Notes: generated by a model from the letters alone, not told the origin. A stretch of DNA of 64,000 nucleotides from Streptomyces sp. 549 (GCF_030124175.1 NZ_JASKMT010000014.1:62001-126000), one strand, 5' to 3'. Positions 1 to 9,537 are shown, counted from the stretch's first letter. Made by a program: numbers and translations.

Positions 1-286
1 ACTCGCCCACTCGTCCGGCCGACACCCCAACAGGTGACAGCACGGTCCTTGACCTGGAGCGACTGAGTGAAAGGGTGAGCACATGCACACGCAACGTGAT
101 GATCCGGTTACGGAGAACGCCGTTTCCGGGTGCCCGCCGTAGCCCCGAGGTGCGTGTCGAGGAACGTATCTGCGCATCCCGTATCGGACGGTCATCGCGC
201 AATGCGACTCGCCGATGATGCTACGCTCACAAAGTTCTTCCCGCTGACCGACGTTCCGACCACGGCAGAACGGCTCTAGGTGACGA
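1..286. other. Region upstream of whiG, no confident gene
   Basis: No reading frame here resembles a known protein. The reading frame that opens at base 3 stays open to a TGA near 216 but its translation is arginine-rich and unconvincing. The segment probably carries the whiG promoter: a TACGCT element at 222-227 would suit a Streptomyces -10 box, although no good -35 is seen. The 3' end of an upstream gene could lie just outside the window. Confidence 0.35.
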
Positions 287-1129
287 ATGCCCCAGCACAC
301 GTCCGGGTCCCGGCGCACGGCCACGGCGGTACCGCCGCAGGCCGTAGCGACGGCACGCACCACCGCCCCCAGCTCACTCCACGAGTTGTGGCGGTCGTAC
401 AAGGACACCGGTGACGAGCGACTGCGGGAGCAGCTGATCCTGCACTACTCCCCGTTGGTGAAGTACGTGGCCGGGCGGGTCAGTGTGGGTCTGCCGGCCA
501 ACGTCGAGCAGGCCGACTTCGTCTCCTCCGGTGTCTTCGGGCTGATCGACGCCATCGAGAAGTTCGACCCAGAGCGCTCGATCAAGTTCGAGACCTACGC
601 CATCACCCGGATCCGCGGCGCCATGATCGACGAGCTGCGCGCCCTGGACTGGATCCCGCGCTCCGTCCGGCAGAAGGCCCGCGCGGTGGAACGGGCCTAC
701 GCCACCCTGGAGGCGTCGCTGCGCCGTTCCCCCTCCGAGGCGGAGGTGGCGAACGAGATGGGCATCCAGCTCGAAGAACTGCACGGCGTCTTCAGCCAGC
801 TCTCCCTGGCCAACGTCGTCGCGCTCGAGGAGCTGCTGCACGTCGGTGGAGAGAGCGGCGACCGGCTGAGCCTCATGGACACCCTGGAGGACACCGCCGC
901 CGACAACCCGGTGGAGATCGCCGAGGACCGTGAGCTGCGCCGGTTGCTGGCCCGTGCGGTGAACACGCTGCCCGACCGGGAGAAGACGGTGGTGACGCTC
1001 TACTACTACGAGGGCCTGACCCTGTCCGAGATCGGGCAGGTCCTGGGCGTCACCGAGAGCCGGGTCAGCCAGATCCACACCAAGTCCGTGCTCCAGTTGC
1101 GGGCCAAGCTGGCCGAGCTGGGCCGCTGA
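287..1129 (+). CDS. whiG: RNA polymerase sigma factor WhiG (FliA family)
   Basis: A 280-residue sigma-70 family factor of the FliA/WhiG group, which in Streptomyces commits aerial hyphae to sporulation by directing RNA polymerase to targets such as whiH and whiI. Region 2 lies around residues 45-115 (LVKYVAGRV, then [17 protein letters not shown]), region 3 around 120-190, and the region 4 helix-turn-helix near the C-terminus ([14 protein letters not shown]). Length equals that of the S. coelicolor protein. The ATG follows AGGTGA closely. FliA-type factors lack region 1.1, as here. In the family, activity is controlled by the anti-sigma factor RsiG with c-di-GMP. That partner is not in this window. 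Confidence 0.97.
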   Translation: MPQHTSGSRRTATAVPPQAVATARTTAPSSLHELWRSYKDTGDERLREQLILHYSPLVKYVAGRVSVGLPANVEQADFVSSGVFGLIDAIEKFDPERSIKFETYAITRIRGAMIDELRALDWIPRSVRQKARAVERAYATLEASLRRSPSEAEVANEMGIQLEELHGVFSQLSLANVVALEELLHVGGESGDRLSLMDTLEDTAADNPVEIAEDRELRRLLARAVNTLPDREKTVVTLYYYEGLTLSEIGQVLGVTESRVSQIHTKSVLQLRAKLAELGR

Positions 1130-1164
1130 ATCGTCCCTCCCGGCTCAATCGTCCCTCCCGGCTC
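1129..1164. repeat. Perfect 18-bp tandem duplication at the whiG stop codon
   Basis: Two identical 18-base units, AATCGTCCCTCCCGGCTC, lie at 1129-1146 and 1147-1164. The first begins with the last base of the whiG stop codon. The duplication does not change the protein. It looks like a small replication-slippage event and could be strain-specific. Confidence 0.85.
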
Positions 1165-1295
1165 AGGCGTGCCCCGAAGCCATGACGTGACCCCTGCGGC
1201 AGGGTCAGCAGGTCGGTCCCCACCCGTGCCGGAGACGTGTGCCGCTCCCGGCGGACTCCCCGCCGAGCGTCGCGGGCAGGCTCTATGGTGGGGGA

Positions 1296-1889
1296 GTGCC
1301 CAGGATTCGAGCGGCCTCGGTGGCCGAGCACCGGAACATGCAGCGCAGCGCCCTGCTGGACGCCGCTCGCTCCCTGCTGTCCGAGGGCGGAACGGAGGCA
1401 CTGACCTTCCCCGCGCTCGCCGAGCGCACCGGGCTGGCGCGCTCGTCGGTGTACGAGTACTTCCGCTCCCGGGCGGCCGTCGTCGAAGAGCTGTGCGCGG
1501 CCGACTTCCCGGTCTGGGCGGCCGAGGTCGAGCGCGCCATGGCCGCGGCAGGCACCCCCGAGGCGAAGATCGAGGCCTACGTGCGCCGCCAGCTCGCGCT
1601 GGTCGGCGACCGCAGGCACCGGGCAGTGGTGGCCATCTCCGCAGGCGAGCTGGACCAGGGCGCGAGGGAGAAGATCCGTGCCGCGCACGGCGGCCTCATC
1701 GCGATGATCGTGGAGGCGCTGGAGGATCTCGGCCACGACCAGCCGCGGCTCGCCGCCATGCTGCTCCAGGGCATCGTCGACGCCGCAGTGCGCAGGATCG
1801 AACTTGGTGCGGCTGAGGAGCCCGAACGCATCACCGAGGCGGCCGTCTCCATGGCCCTGACCGGCGTCGGCGGCGCAGTCCGGTACTGA
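1296..1889 (+). CDS. TetR/AcrR family transcriptional regulator
   Basis: About 197 residues from a GTG preceded by a GGTGGGGG purine run. An in-frame start at 1239 is possible but adds residues unlike the family. The N-terminal helix-turn-helix spans about residues 15-60 with the typical recognition helix RTGLARSSVYEYF. The rest is the all-helical ligand-binding and dimerisation region, with no recognisable effector signature. It sits just downstream of whiG on the same strand in a separate unit. Its targets cannot be told from the sequence. Confidence 0.9.
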   Translation: MPRIRAASVAEHRNMQRSALLDAARSLLSEGGTEALTFPALAERTGLARSSVYEYFRSRAAVVEELCAADFPVWAAEVERAMAAAGTPEAKIEAYVRRQLALVGDRRHRAVVAISAGELDQGAREKIRAAHGGLIAMIVEALEDLGHDQPRLAAMLLQGIVDAAVRRIELGAAEEPERITEAAVSMALTGVGGAVRY

Positions 1890-2329
1890 GACCCCCGCTG
1901 TCAGGAGGGTCGTCGTCTGCCGCGGTCGCAGCGGTGACCGGGTCATGGCTTCGAGCAGGACCCGCCCGGCAGGGGCGTTCGGTTCGGTGGCGCATCTTGA
2001 CGAGGAGCGCAGGGCAGCCGAGGCCGGGGACGCGGTGGCTGAGGGGCACGCCTTCGTCCGGGCCGCCCAGGAGGGCAGCGCGGAGGGCGCGGAGCTGGCG
2101 ACCCGGGTGACCACCGAACCTTCCCCGCTGGTAGACGGAGGGTCGGCAGATGCCGCCGCCCCTCGCCGAGGCGGAGCGGCTCGCCGGCGACGCCGGAGTG
2201 GCGGAGGCCCTGATCGGGACGACTGCGGACGGCAGCCGCGCCTGAGAACGTGTCGGCCGAGCCGCGACCGGCCGGGCGCGGGCCCGTCCGGCCTGCGCCG
2301 CCCGGATCGCCGACGCTGCGACCACCGCC
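1890..2329. other. GC-rich stretch between tetR and the M23 gene, no confident gene
   Basis: Both strands have open frames here, as expected at this base composition, but none gives a recognisable product. The plus-strand frame around 1945-2130 has somewhat coding-like composition (G-rich first positions, lower GC at second positions). The minus-strand frames could be a frameshifted extension of the M23 gene. I see no RNA gene or clear terminator. Confidence 0.4.
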
Positions 2330-3119
2330 ACCCGAGCAGCGCTGCCGAAGGAACGAGGGCCGCCACAAGCAGGGCGGGCCGCACGGACATGACCGGTGCA
2401 CCATCGGCCGACCGCCTCGCCGCGCCTGCCGAAGCCGGTACCGCGGGCCCGGCGTCCGGCCGCCCTGCGTCCGCGCTCACCGTCGCCGCCATCGCGATCG
2501 AACGGTCGGCGTCTCGCCGCGGCGGATCAGCTCGCGCCCCACCGCCCTTGGTGCCTGCCGCCCCGGCAGTCGGCTTCGCGGGCGCCGCGTGCTCTGAGGG
2601 CTCAGCGGGTGCCACGGTCGCCGCCCCGTCCTCCGACCGCACCCGCCCAGCCGTCGCCACCTCACCGGCCGGTGGCACGCCGGTGACCGGCAGCAGTACC
2701 GACGGGCCGGTCAGCAGTGCCAGCGGGTCGAGGTAGGCAGCGCCGCGCCGCAGACCCCAGTGCAGGCATCCGGCGGGCGAGCAGTGCGAGGGCTCCGCCT
2801 GGAGCACTCCGACGACCTGGCCGGCAGCGACACGTTGCCCGGCGGCGACGGTCGCGCGGACCGGCTCGTAGGTGGTGCGCAAGGGCGGGGCGCCGGTGCC
2901 GTCCAGAGCGACGGAGACCACCCCGCGACCGGCCACTACGCCCGCGAAGGACACCCGCCCGGCCGCGACCGCCCGCACCTCGGTCCCGGCCGCCGCGATC
3001 AGGTCGACACCGCGGTGCCCGGCGGCCCAGGGGGCGGAGGGCGGGTCGAAGGGCCGTGCCACCTGGGGGTCGGGCACCGGCCAGCTGAGCAGCACAAGGG
3101 CTGCGAGAGTGAGCCACAT
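2330..3119 (-). CDS. M23 family metallopeptidase, 3' end unresolved
   Basis: Starts at the ATG at 3119 (MWLTLAALVLLSW, a signal peptide). The LytM/M23 fold covers about residues 28-145, with the zinc motif GHRGVDL (H34, D38) and a terminal CLHWGL (H120) in place of the usual HxH. Such enzymes cut peptidoglycan cross-links outside the membrane. After about residue 145 an Ala/Pro/Thr-rich linker leads to a hydrophobic segment near residues 248-264 followed by arginines, which could be a C-terminal membrane anchor. The frame has no stop until 1065, inside tetR on the other strand, so a frameshift near 2330 or a lost stop is likely. The lower boundary given is an estimate. Sits opposite rpsB, as in other streptomycetes. 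Confidence 0.65.
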
Positions 3120-3440
3120 GTCCGCAGCCTGACCCGGAACTCCGCTCGAAGTGGATCTTGAGCGAAACCTGTGGACAACCGGCCGGCTGTGGACAACCGG
3201 GTGCCCCTTTCGGGTGTCGACCGGGAGTGTCGCCGGGGGCTTACGGGGTCCCGTACACTTCTGGAGGCGACCCGGCTGACCGGGTCGACTTCGCACGCCC
3301 CGCCGGCCTTCACGGACGGCCGCGTCTCTCGGTCCTCAAGAACGACCCTCACCAGGTGTTCCGCGGGCACGACGCGTCGGGGCGTCAGGAGCGGAGGCCG
3401 TCCGGCCGAAGCTGACAACCGAGCACCAAGGAGAACGGCC
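3120..3440. other. rpsB upstream region and 5' leader
   Basis: A 321-bp gap between the divergent M23 gene and rpsB. It holds two DnaA-box-like 9-mers (3170-3196) and a TACACT element at 3254-3259 that could be the rpsB -10 box, which would leave a leader of roughly 180 nt before the AAGGAG site at 3428-3433. In other bacteria S2 represses its own rpsB-tsf mRNA through the leader. Whether this leader does so is inference. Confidence 0.45.
3170..3196. promoter_or_regulatory. Pair of DnaA-box-like 9-mers upstream of rpsB
   Basis: TGTGGACAA occurs at 3170-3178 and again at 3188-3196, exactly 18 bp apart in the same orientation. Its reverse complement TTGTCCACA is the preferred Streptomyces DnaA box. 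Two perfect boxes less than two helical turns apart suggest DnaA binding at the rpsB promoter or titration of DnaA. Binding is inferred from the sequence match only. Confidence 0.5.
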
Positions 3441-4427
3441 ATGGCCGTCGTCACGATGCGGGAGCTGCTGGAAAGCGGCGTCCACTTCGGGCACCAGACC
3501 CGTCGCTGGAACCCGAAGATGAAGCGCTTCATCTTCACCGAGCGCAACGGCATTTACATCATCGACCTGCTCCAGTCGCTGTCGTACATCGACCGCGCCT
3601 ACGAGTTCGTCAAGGAGACCGTCGCCCACGGCGGCTCGGTGATGTTCGTCGGTACCAAGAAGCAGGCCCAGGAGGCCATCGCCGAGCAGGCCACCCGCGT
3701 GGGCATGCCCTACGTGAACCAGCGCTGGCTCGGCGGCATGCTGACCAACTTCTCCACCGTGCACAAGCGGCTCCAGCGCCTCAAGGAGCTCGAGCTGATC
3801 GACTTCGAGGACGTGGCCGCCTCCGGCCTCACCAAGAAGGAGCTGCTGGTCCTCTCGCGCGAGAAGGCCAAGCTGGAGAAGACCCTCGGCGGCATCCGCG
3901 ACATGCAGAAGGTGCCCAGCGCCGTCTGGATCGTCGACACCAAGAAGGAGCACATCGCCGTCGGTGAGGCGCGCAAGCTCCACATCCCGGTCGTCGCGAT
4001 CCTCGACACCAACTGCGACCCCGACGAGGTCGACTACAAGATCCCGGGCAACGACGACGCGATCCGCTCCGTCACCCTGCTCACCCGGGTGATCGCCGAC
4101 GCCGTCGCCGAGGGCCTCATCGCCCGCTCCGGCGCCGCCGAGGCGAAGGGCGGCGAGAAGTCCGCCGCCGAGCCGCTGCCGGAGTGGGAGCGCGAGCTCC
4201 TGGAGCGGGACAAGCCGGCTGCGAACGCCGAGAACGCCGAGAACGCTGAGAACGCCGAGAACAAGGCTGAGGACAAGGCCGAGGGCGTCGAGCCCAAGGC
4301 TGAGGACAAGGCTGAGGAGAAGACCGAGGGCGAGACCGCTGCGACGGCCGACGCCGCCGAGCCCAAGGCCGAGGAGGCCGCCCCCGAGGCTGCCGCCGCG
4401 ACCGAGGCTCCGGCCGAGCAGGCCTGA
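3441..4427 (+). CDS. rpsB: 30S ribosomal protein S2
   Basis: A 328-residue S2 protein of the small ribosomal subunit. The ATG at 3441 follows AAGGAG. The conserved fold covers about residues 1-230 ([17 protein letters not shown] at the N-terminus, then [10 protein letters not shown] and NCDPDEVDY). From about residue 255 an added Ala/Glu/Lys-rich tail begins, including four consecutive NAE units, which makes it longer than the roughly 240 residues of E. coli S2. The tail is probably disordered. Followed by a strong hairpin and tsf, the conserved rpsB-tsf pair. Confidence 0.98.
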   Translation: MAVVTMRELLESGVHFGHQTRRWNPKMKRFIFTERNGIYIIDLLQSLSYIDRAYEFVKETVAHGGSVMFVGTKKQAQEAIAEQATRVGMPYVNQRWLGGMLTNFSTVHKRLQRLKELELIDFEDVAASGLTKKELLVLSREKAKLEKTLGGIRDMQKVPSAVWIVDTKKEHIAVGEARKLHIPVVAILDTNCDPDEVDYKIPGNDDAIRSVTLLTRVIADAVAEGLIARSGAAEAKGGEKSAAEPLPEWERELLERDKPAANAENAENAENAENKAEDKAEGVEPKAEDKAEEKTEGETAATADAAEPKAEEAAPEAAAATEAPAEQA

Positions 4428-4455
4428 CGCACCGGCTTCTCGCCGCACGGCGTAC

Positions 4456-4489
4456 GGCGGGGAGCGGTGCCGTGAGCACCGCCCCCGCC
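4456..4489 (+). terminator. Hairpin between rpsB and tsf (attenuator or terminator)
   Basis: GGCGGGG-A-GCGGTGC at 4456-4470 pairs with GCACCGCCCCCGCC at 4476-4489 around a CGTGA loop, giving 14 pairs with one bulged A. No U-tract follows, as is common in Streptomyces. Partial termination here would set the S2:EF-Ts ratio. That role is inferred from the rpsB-tsf attenuation known in E. coli. Confidence 0.7.
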
Positions 4490-4552
4490 GTGCGTCCGCA
4501 GCACCTCCGCACCGATCCATCCTCACCGACTTCCGAGAGAGACTCACCGATC

Positions 4553-5386
4553 ATGGCGAACTACACCGCCGCTGACGTCAAGAAGCTCCGCGAGCTGACC
4601 GGCGCCGGCATGATGGACTGCAAGAAGGCGCTCGACGAGGCCGAGGGCAACGTCGACAAGGCCGTCGAGATCCTGCGCGTCAAGGGCCAGAAGGGCGTCG
4701 CCAAGCGCGAGTCCCGCACCGCCTCCAACGGTGCCGTCGTCGCCCTGATCGCTGACGACAACACCTCCGGCGTGCTGGTCGAGCTGAAGTGCGAGACGGA
4801 CTTCGTCGCCAAGGGCGACAAGTTCCAGGCCGCCGCCGCCGCGATCGCCGCGCACGTGGCCGCCACCTCGCCGGCCGACATCGACGCGCTGCTCGCCTCG
4901 GAGATCGACGGCGTCACCGTCCGCGCGTTCGTCGACGAGAAGAACGCCGAGCTGGGCGAGAAGATCGTCCTGGACCGCTTCGCGCAGTTCACCGGCGGCT
5001 TCGTGGCCACCTACCTGCACCGCACGATGCCCGACCTGCCCCCGCAGGTCGGCGTGCTGGTCGAGCTGGACAAGGCCGAGGCCGACGTCGCCAAGGACGT
5101 CGCCCAGCACATCGCCGCCTTCTCGCCGACCTTCCTCTCCCGTGAGGACGTCCCCGCCGAGACGGTGGAGAACGAGCGCCGCGTCGCCGAGGCCACCGCG
5201 AAGGAGGAGGGCAAGCCCGAGGGCGCCCTGCCGAAGATCGTGGAAGGCCGCGTCAACGGCTTCTTCAAGGAGAACTGCCTGCTCGACCAGGCCTTCGCGA
5301 AGGACAACAAGAAGAGCGTCCAGAAGGTCCTGGACGAGGCCGGTGTCACGCTGAAGCGCTTCGCCCGCTTCCGCGTCGGCGCCTGA
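4553..5386 (+). CDS. tsf: Elongation factor Ts
   Basis: A 277-residue guanine nucleotide exchange factor for EF-Tu. The N-terminal UBA-like domain carries the family signature [16 protein letters not shown] at about residues 11-26. The dimerisation and core subdomains follow, with FVAKGDKF around residue 80. The length is normal for the family. The ATG at 4553 is chosen because homologous sequence starts there (MANYTAADV). The frame is open upstream to 4472 without a better site. Second gene of the rpsB-tsf unit. Confidence 0.98.
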   Translation: MANYTAADVKKLRELTGAGMMDCKKALDEAEGNVDKAVEILRVKGQKGVAKRESRTASNGAVVALIADDNTSGVLVELKCETDFVAKGDKFQAAAAAIAAHVAATSPADIDALLASEIDGVTVRAFVDEKNAELGEKIVLDRFAQFTGGFVATYLHRTMPDLPPQVGVLVELDKAEADVAKDVAQHIAAFSPTFLSREDVPAETVENERRVAEATAKEEGKPEGALPKIVEGRVNGFFKENCLLDQAFAKDNKKSVQKVLDEAGVTLKRFARFRVGA

Positions 5387-5465
5387 CCCCACCCCGTACG
5401 CCCCGACACGTCGGCGGCGATCCGGGCCCGCTCCCGCTAGGGTCGGGCACACGGCAGCTGGAAAC

Positions 5466-5518
5466 GAGGAGGTCATTGCCAGAGGGAACCGCGAGGATCC
5501 GACGGCAGTGGCCTCCTT
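5466..5518 (+). promoter_or_regulatory. Imperfect 15-bp hairpin in the pyrH leader
   Basis: GAGGAGGTCATTGCC at 5466-5480 can pair with GGCAGTGGCCTCCTT at 5504-5518 (15 pairs, four of them G-U, 23-nt loop). The 5' arm contains a good GGAGG site and a TTG at 5476 in frame with pyrH. Folding would hide that site and leave the downstream GAGGAG and ATG at 5542 free. A TAGGGT -10-like element at 5438-5443 would place this in the leader. Confidence 0.4.
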
Positions 5519-5541
5519 CGTCTGTGCACGAGGAGATCTTC

Positions 5542-6291
5542 ATGAGCAGCAAGCCCACCGACACAAACACCCCGCGACGCTTTCTGCTGAAGCTCTCCGG
5601 TGAGGCGTTCTCCGGCGGCGGCGGACTCGGAGTGGACCCCGACGTCGTGCACAAGATCGCCCGGGAGATCGCCGCGGTGGTCCGCGACGGCGCCGAGATC
5701 GCCGTGGTGATCGGCGGCGGTAACTTCTTCCGCGGCGCCGAGCTCCAGCAGCGCGGCATGGACCGGGCCCGCTCGGACTACATGGGCATGCTCGGCACCG
5801 TCATGAACTGCCTCGCGCTCCAGGACTTCCTGGAGAAGGAGGGCATCGACTCCCGCGTGCAGACGGCCATCACCATGGGGCAGGTCGCCGAGCCCTACAT
5901 CCCGCTGCGGGCGATCCGCCACCTGGAGAAGGGCCGTGTGGTCATCTTCGGCGCGGGCATGGGCATGCCCTACTTCTCCACCGACACCACCTCCGCCCAG
6001 CGCGCCCTGGAGATCCATGCCGAGGGCATGCTGATGGGGAAGAACGGCGTGGACGGGGTGTACGACTCCGACCCGGCGAAGAACCCCGACGCGGTGAAGT
6101 TCGACGCGCTGTCCTACGACGAGGTCATCACCCGCGATTTGAAGGTCGCCGACATGACCGCGATCACCCTGTGCCGCGACAACAAGCTCCCCATCCTGGT
6201 CTTCGAGCTGCTCGCCGAGGGCAATATCGCGCGTGCCGTGAAGGGTGAGAAGATCGGCACGCTCGTCAGCGCTCAGGACACCCGCGACTGA
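5542..6291 (+). CDS. pyrH: UMP kinase
   Basis: A 249-residue amino-acid-kinase fold enzyme that phosphorylates UMP to UDP with ATP in pyrimidine synthesis. It is hexameric and allosteric in the family. Visible motifs are LLKLSGEAF near residue 15, the glycine loop [10 protein letters not shown] near residue 60, MGMLGTVMN near residue 85 and the C-terminal nucleotide-site segment [11 protein letters not shown]. The ATG at 5542 with GAGGAG 7 nt upstream matches homologous N-termini. A TTG at 5476 with its own GGAGG would add 22 residues. Followed by frr in the usual order. Confidence 0.97.
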   Translation: MSSKPTDTNTPRRFLLKLSGEAFSGGGGLGVDPDVVHKIAREIAAVVRDGAEIAVVIGGGNFFRGAELQQRGMDRARSDYMGMLGTVMNCLALQDFLEKEGIDSRVQTAITMGQVAEPYIPLRAIRHLEKGRVVIFGAGMGMPYFSTDTTSAQRALEIHAEGMLMGKNGVDGVYDSDPAKNPDAVKFDALSYDEVITRDLKVADMTAITLCRDNKLPILVFELLAEGNIARAVKGEKIGTLVSAQDTRD

Positions 6292-6425
6292 CGCCGCACA
6301 GCAGCACCACCCGCGGCGCGACGCCGCACGAACCGCCCGGTGTGGGGATGGACAACGGCCGGGCGTTCGGACACCGTGCAGTAACCAAGGGCTTACCCGC
6401 TCATTCATCGAACCAGGAGCACGTG

Positions 6426-6983
6426 GTGATCGAAGAGACCCTCCTCGAAGCCGAGGAGAAGATGGAGAAGGCGGTCGTCGTCGCCAAGGAGGACTTCGCC
6501 GCGATCCGCACCGGCCGTGCGCACCCGGCGATGTTCAACAAGATCGTGGCCGACTACTACGGGGCACCGACGCCGATCAACCAGCTGGCGTCGTTCTCCG
6601 TCCCCGAGCCGCGCATGGCCGTCGTGACGCCGTTCGACAAGACGGCGCTGCGCAACATCGAGCAGGCCATCCGCGACTCCGACCTGGGCGTCAACCCGTC
6701 CAACGACGGCAGCATCATCCGGGTGAACTTCCCCGAGCTGACCCAGGAGCGCCGCAAGGAGTTCATCAAGGTCGCCAAGGCCAAGGCGGAGGACGCGAAG
6801 ATCTCGATCCGCAGCGTCCGCCGCAAGGCCAAGGAAGGCATCGACAAGTCCGTCAAGGACGGCGACATCGGTGAGGACGAGGGCCGCCGCGGCGAGAAGG
6901 ACCTGGACGACACCACCGCCAAGTACGTGGCCCAGGTCGACGAGCTGCTGAAGCACAAGGAAGCCGAACTGCTCGAGGTGTGA
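6426..6983 (+). CDS. frr: Ribosome recycling factor
   Basis: A 185-residue protein that, with EF-G, splits the post-termination ribosome into subunits. It has the long helical bundle of the family with VRTGRAHP-like sequence ([11 protein letters not shown]) near residue 30 and the C-terminal [10 protein letters not shown] segment contacting rRNA. Start chosen at the GTG at 6426 ([13 protein letters not shown]) with AGGAGC upstream. The preceding codon is also GTG. Length is exactly that of the family. Confidence 0.97.
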   Translation: MIEETLLEAEEKMEKAVVVAKEDFAAIRTGRAHPAMFNKIVADYYGAPTPINQLASFSVPEPRMAVVTPFDKTALRNIEQAIRDSDLGVNPSNDGSIIRVNFPELTQERRKEFIKVAKAKAEDAKISIRSVRRKAKEGIDKSVKDGDIGEDEGRRGEKDLDDTTAKYVAQVDELLKHKEAELLEV

Positions 6984-6993
6984 GCCGGTGAGT

Positions 6994-7020
6994 CGGCGGC
7001 CGGCTGCTCCCCGGCCGCCG
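6994..7020 (+). terminator. Hairpin terminator after frr
   Basis: CGGCGGCCGG at 6994-7003 pairs perfectly with CCGGCCGCCG at 7011-7020 around a 7-nt loop, 11 nt after the frr stop, and is followed by TGCTTCC. It separates frr from cdsA. Confidence 0.7.
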
Positions 7021-7225
7021 TGCTTCCGGTCGGGGCAGCGGGGAACCCGGAGCAGGGGGTGGCGCCGGGTCCCGGCCGCGGCCCCCGGACCGTCCCCGGC
7101 CGGCGGCAGCGTGTGCCGTCCGGTCCGCAGGGCCGGGATGTGAGGGACGGTCAGTCCGCCGCGCACCCCGGTTGGTTCAGGAGTCCGTCAGGTCCGAGGG
7201 GTCTTTAGGTAAGGGCTGTAGATCA

Positions 7226-8284
7226 GTGAACGACTCATCCTGGGGAGCGCCCCCGAACGCCGGATTCCGGGGTCCGCCCGATCAGGAGCCCGCCGTGTCG
7301 GCGGGTCCCGCGCACCACGTCGCCGAGGCGGCGCACACTCGCCCCATGCCCATCGTGCCCGACGCCGGTGACGGCGACGACCGCGAGGACGGTCGTCGCA
7401 GCCGCGGCCCGCACTTCCGAGACGAGCAGACCTCCGTGCCCCAGCCTGCCTCCGAGCCACCCCCGAAGAAGCGGGCCGGCCGCGACCTGCGCGCGGCGAT
7501 AGGGGTCGGTGTCGGCCTCGGAGCGGTCATCGTCGCCTCACTGTTCCTCGTCAAGGAGGTCTTCCTCGCGGTGGTCGCCGCCGCGGTGGTGATCGGCCTG
7601 TGGGAGCTGACGACCCGGCTCTCGCAGTGCAAGGGCATCCGTGCGCCGCTCGTACCGCTCGCCGTCGGCGGCGTGGCGATGATCGTCGCCGGATACGTCC
7701 GGGGCGCGGAGGGCGCCTGGGTGGCGATGGCGCTGACCGCTCTGGCGGTGCTGGTCTGGCGCATGACCGAGCCCCCCGACAACTACCTGCGGGACGTCAC
7801 CGCCGGTATCTTCGCCGCCTTCTACGTCCCGTTCCTGGCCACGTTCGTCGCCCTGATGCTGGCGGCCGACGACGGACCGTGGCGGGTGATGACGTTCCTG
7901 GTCCTCACCGTCGTCAGTGACACCGGTGCCTACGCCGTCGGCTGGCGCTTCGGCAAGCGCAAGCTGGCCCCGCGCATCAGCCCCGGCAAGACCCGCGAGG
8001 GACTGGCCGGCGCGGTGGCGTTCGCGATGGTGGCCGGCGCGCTGTGCACGCACTTCCTGATCGACGGCGGCACCTGGTGGCAGGGCCTGCTGCTGGGCCT
8101 GGCCGTGGCGGTCAGTGCCACGCTGGGCGACCTCGGCGAGTCCATGATCAAGCGGGACCTCGGCATCAAGGACATGGGAACGATGCTGCCCGGGCACGGC
8201 GGCATCATGGACCGCCTGGACTCCCTGCTGCCCACCGCGCCCGTGGTGTGGCTGCTGCTGGTGGTCTTCGTCGGCGCCGGCTGA
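7226..8284 (+). CDS. cdsA: Phosphatidate cytidylyltransferase
   Basis: A 352-residue integral membrane enzyme that makes CDP-diacylglycerol from phosphatidate and CTP, the branch point for phospholipids. An acidic, Pro-rich cytoplasmic leader of about 75 residues precedes several membrane segments. The C-terminal signature KRDLGIKDMGTMLPGHGG then DRLDS is the diagnostic CdsA motif with the Mg-binding Asp. The GTG at 7226 (MNDSSWGAPP) matches the usual Streptomyces N-terminus, although the Shine-Dalgarno match is weak. An upstream in-frame ATG at 7172 is less likely. Confidence 0.95.
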   Translation: MNDSSWGAPPNAGFRGPPDQEPAVSAGPAHHVAEAAHTRPMPIVPDAGDGDDREDGRRSRGPHFRDEQTSVPQPASEPPPKKRAGRDLRAAIGVGVGLGAVIVASLFLVKEVFLAVVAAAVVIGLWELTTRLSQCKGIRAPLVPLAVGGVAMIVAGYVRGAEGAWVAMALTALAVLVWRMTEPPDNYLRDVTAGIFAAFYVPFLATFVALMLAADDGPWRVMTFLVLTVVSDTGAYAVGWRFGKRKLAPRISPGKTREGLAGAVAFAMVAGALCTHFLIDGGTWWQGLLLGLAVAVSATLGDLGESMIKRDLGIKDMGTMLPGHGGIMDRLDSLLPTAPVVWLLLVVFVGAG

Positions 8285-8315
8285 CCCGTCAGTCACCTGC
8301 TGAGCCGCGCCCGCA

Positions 8316-8349
8316 CGGCCCCGGTACCGCTGTCGGCGGACCGGGGCCG
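8316..8349 (+). terminator. Hairpin terminator after cdsA
   Basis: CGGCCCCGGT at 8316-8325 is perfectly complementary to ACCGGGGCCG at 8340-8349 with a 14-nt loop, about 30 nt after the cdsA stop. Confidence 0.7.
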
Positions 8350-8430
8350 CGGTGTGCCGCCCGGGCGTGACCACCGTCCCATCCGTCGCGACCCGGACCT
8401 GTCCTCACCGTCTGCCACACTGGTGGAACC

Positions 8431-9537
8431 ATGCCTAAGCCCGGAGAACTCCAATTCGTCGCGCCGCGTGGGGCCAAGAAGCCCCCGCGGCACCTTGCCG
8501 ACCTCAGCCCCGCCGAACGTCGCGAGGCGGTGGCCGCGATCGGTGAGAAGCCGTTCCGGGCGAAGCAGCTGTCCCAGCACTACTTCTCCCGCTACACCCA
8601 GGACCCGGCGCAGTGGACCGACATCCCCGCCGCCTCCCGGGAGAAGCTGGCGGCGGACCTGCTGCCGGAGCTGATGAGCGTGGTGCGGCACATCTCCTGC
8701 GACGACGACACCACTCGCAAGACGCTGTGGCGCCTGCACGACGGCACGCTGGTGGAGTCGGTCCTGATGCGGTACCCGGAACGGGTCACCATGTGCATCT
8801 CCTCGCAGGCCGGGTGCGGCATGAACTGCCCGTTCTGCGCTACGGGCCAGGCCGGGCTGGACCGCAACCTGACCACGGCCGAGATCGTGCACCAGATCGT
8901 GGACGGCATGCGGGCGCTGCGCGACGGCGAGGTGCCCGGCGGCCCGGCGCGGCTGTCGAACATCGTCTTCATGGGCATGGGCGAGCCGCTGGCCAACTAC
9001 AACCGGGTGCTGGGCGCCATCCGCCGCCTCACCGACCCGGAGCCGGACGGCCTGGGCCTGTCGCAGCGCGGCATCACCGTCTCCACGGTCGGGCTGGTGC
9101 CTGCGATGCTGCGGCTGGCCGACGAGGGGCTCAAGTGCCGGCTCGCGGTGTCGCTGCACGCTCCGGACGACGAACTGCGCGACACCCTGGTGCCGGTCAA
9201 CACCCGCTGGAAGGTGCGCGAGGTGCTGGACGCGGCCTGGGAGTACGCGGAGAGGTCCGGCCGCCGGGTGTCGATCGAGTACGCGCTGATCCGCGACATC
9301 AACGACCAGGCGTGGCGGGCCGACCTGCTGGGCCGGCTGCTCAAGAACAAGCGCGTGCACGTCAACCTGATCCCGCTGAACCCCACCCCGGGCTCGAAGT
9401 GGACCGCCTCCCGGCCGGAGGACGAGCGGGAGTTCGTACGGACGCTGGAGCGCCACGGCGTCCCGGTCACCGTCCGTGACACCCGGGGCCAGGAGATCGA
9501 CGGTGCGTGCGGCCAGCTGGCCGCGACCGAGCGCTGA
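8431..9537 (+). CDS. rlmN: 23S rRNA (adenine-2503-C2)-methyltransferase RlmN
   Basis: A 368-residue radical-SAM enzyme that methylates C2 of A2503 in 23S rRNA and, in E. coli, A37 of some tRNAs. The 4Fe-4S ligands are C129, C133 and C136 (CGMNCPFC). The SAM glycine motif MGMGEPLAN follows near residue 180. The methyl-carrying cysteine is in the C-terminal IDGACGQLA. Length and motif order are typical. The ATG has GGTGGAA upstream. Stands alone between a terminator and the TPP riboswitch. Confidence 0.96.
   Translation: MPKPGELQFVAPRGAKKPPRHLADLSPAERREAVAAIGEKPFRAKQLSQHYFSRYTQDPAQWTDIPAASREKLAADLLPELMSVVRHISCDDDTTRKTLWRLHDGTLVESVLMRYPERVTMCISSQAGCGMNCPFCATGQAGLDRNLTTAEIVHQIVDGMRALRDGEVPGGPARLSNIVFMGMGEPLANYNRVLGAIRRLTDPEPDGLGLSQRGITVSTVGLVPAMLRLADEGLKCRLAVSLHAPDDELRDTLVPVNTRWKVREVLDAAWEYAERSGRRVSIEYALIRDINDQAWRADLLGRLLKNKRVHVNLIPLNPTPGSKWTASRPEDEREFVRTLERHGVPVTVRDTRGQEIDGACGQLAATER

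Noticed and set aside
2672..2700. LPVTG in the M23 protein read as a sortase motif
   Set aside because: A sortase signal needs to be followed closely by a hydrophobic segment and a charged end. Here the next hydrophobic part is 100 residues away, so this is chance.
1065..3296. Single 743-codon minus-strand frame covering M23 and antisense tetR
   Set aside because: Only its N-terminal part is a real protein. The rest overlaps tetR, which is clearly coded on the other strand.
3120..3440. Chromosomal origin at the rpsB DnaA boxes
   Set aside because: Two boxes are far too few for oriC, and dnaA/dnaN and box clusters are absent.
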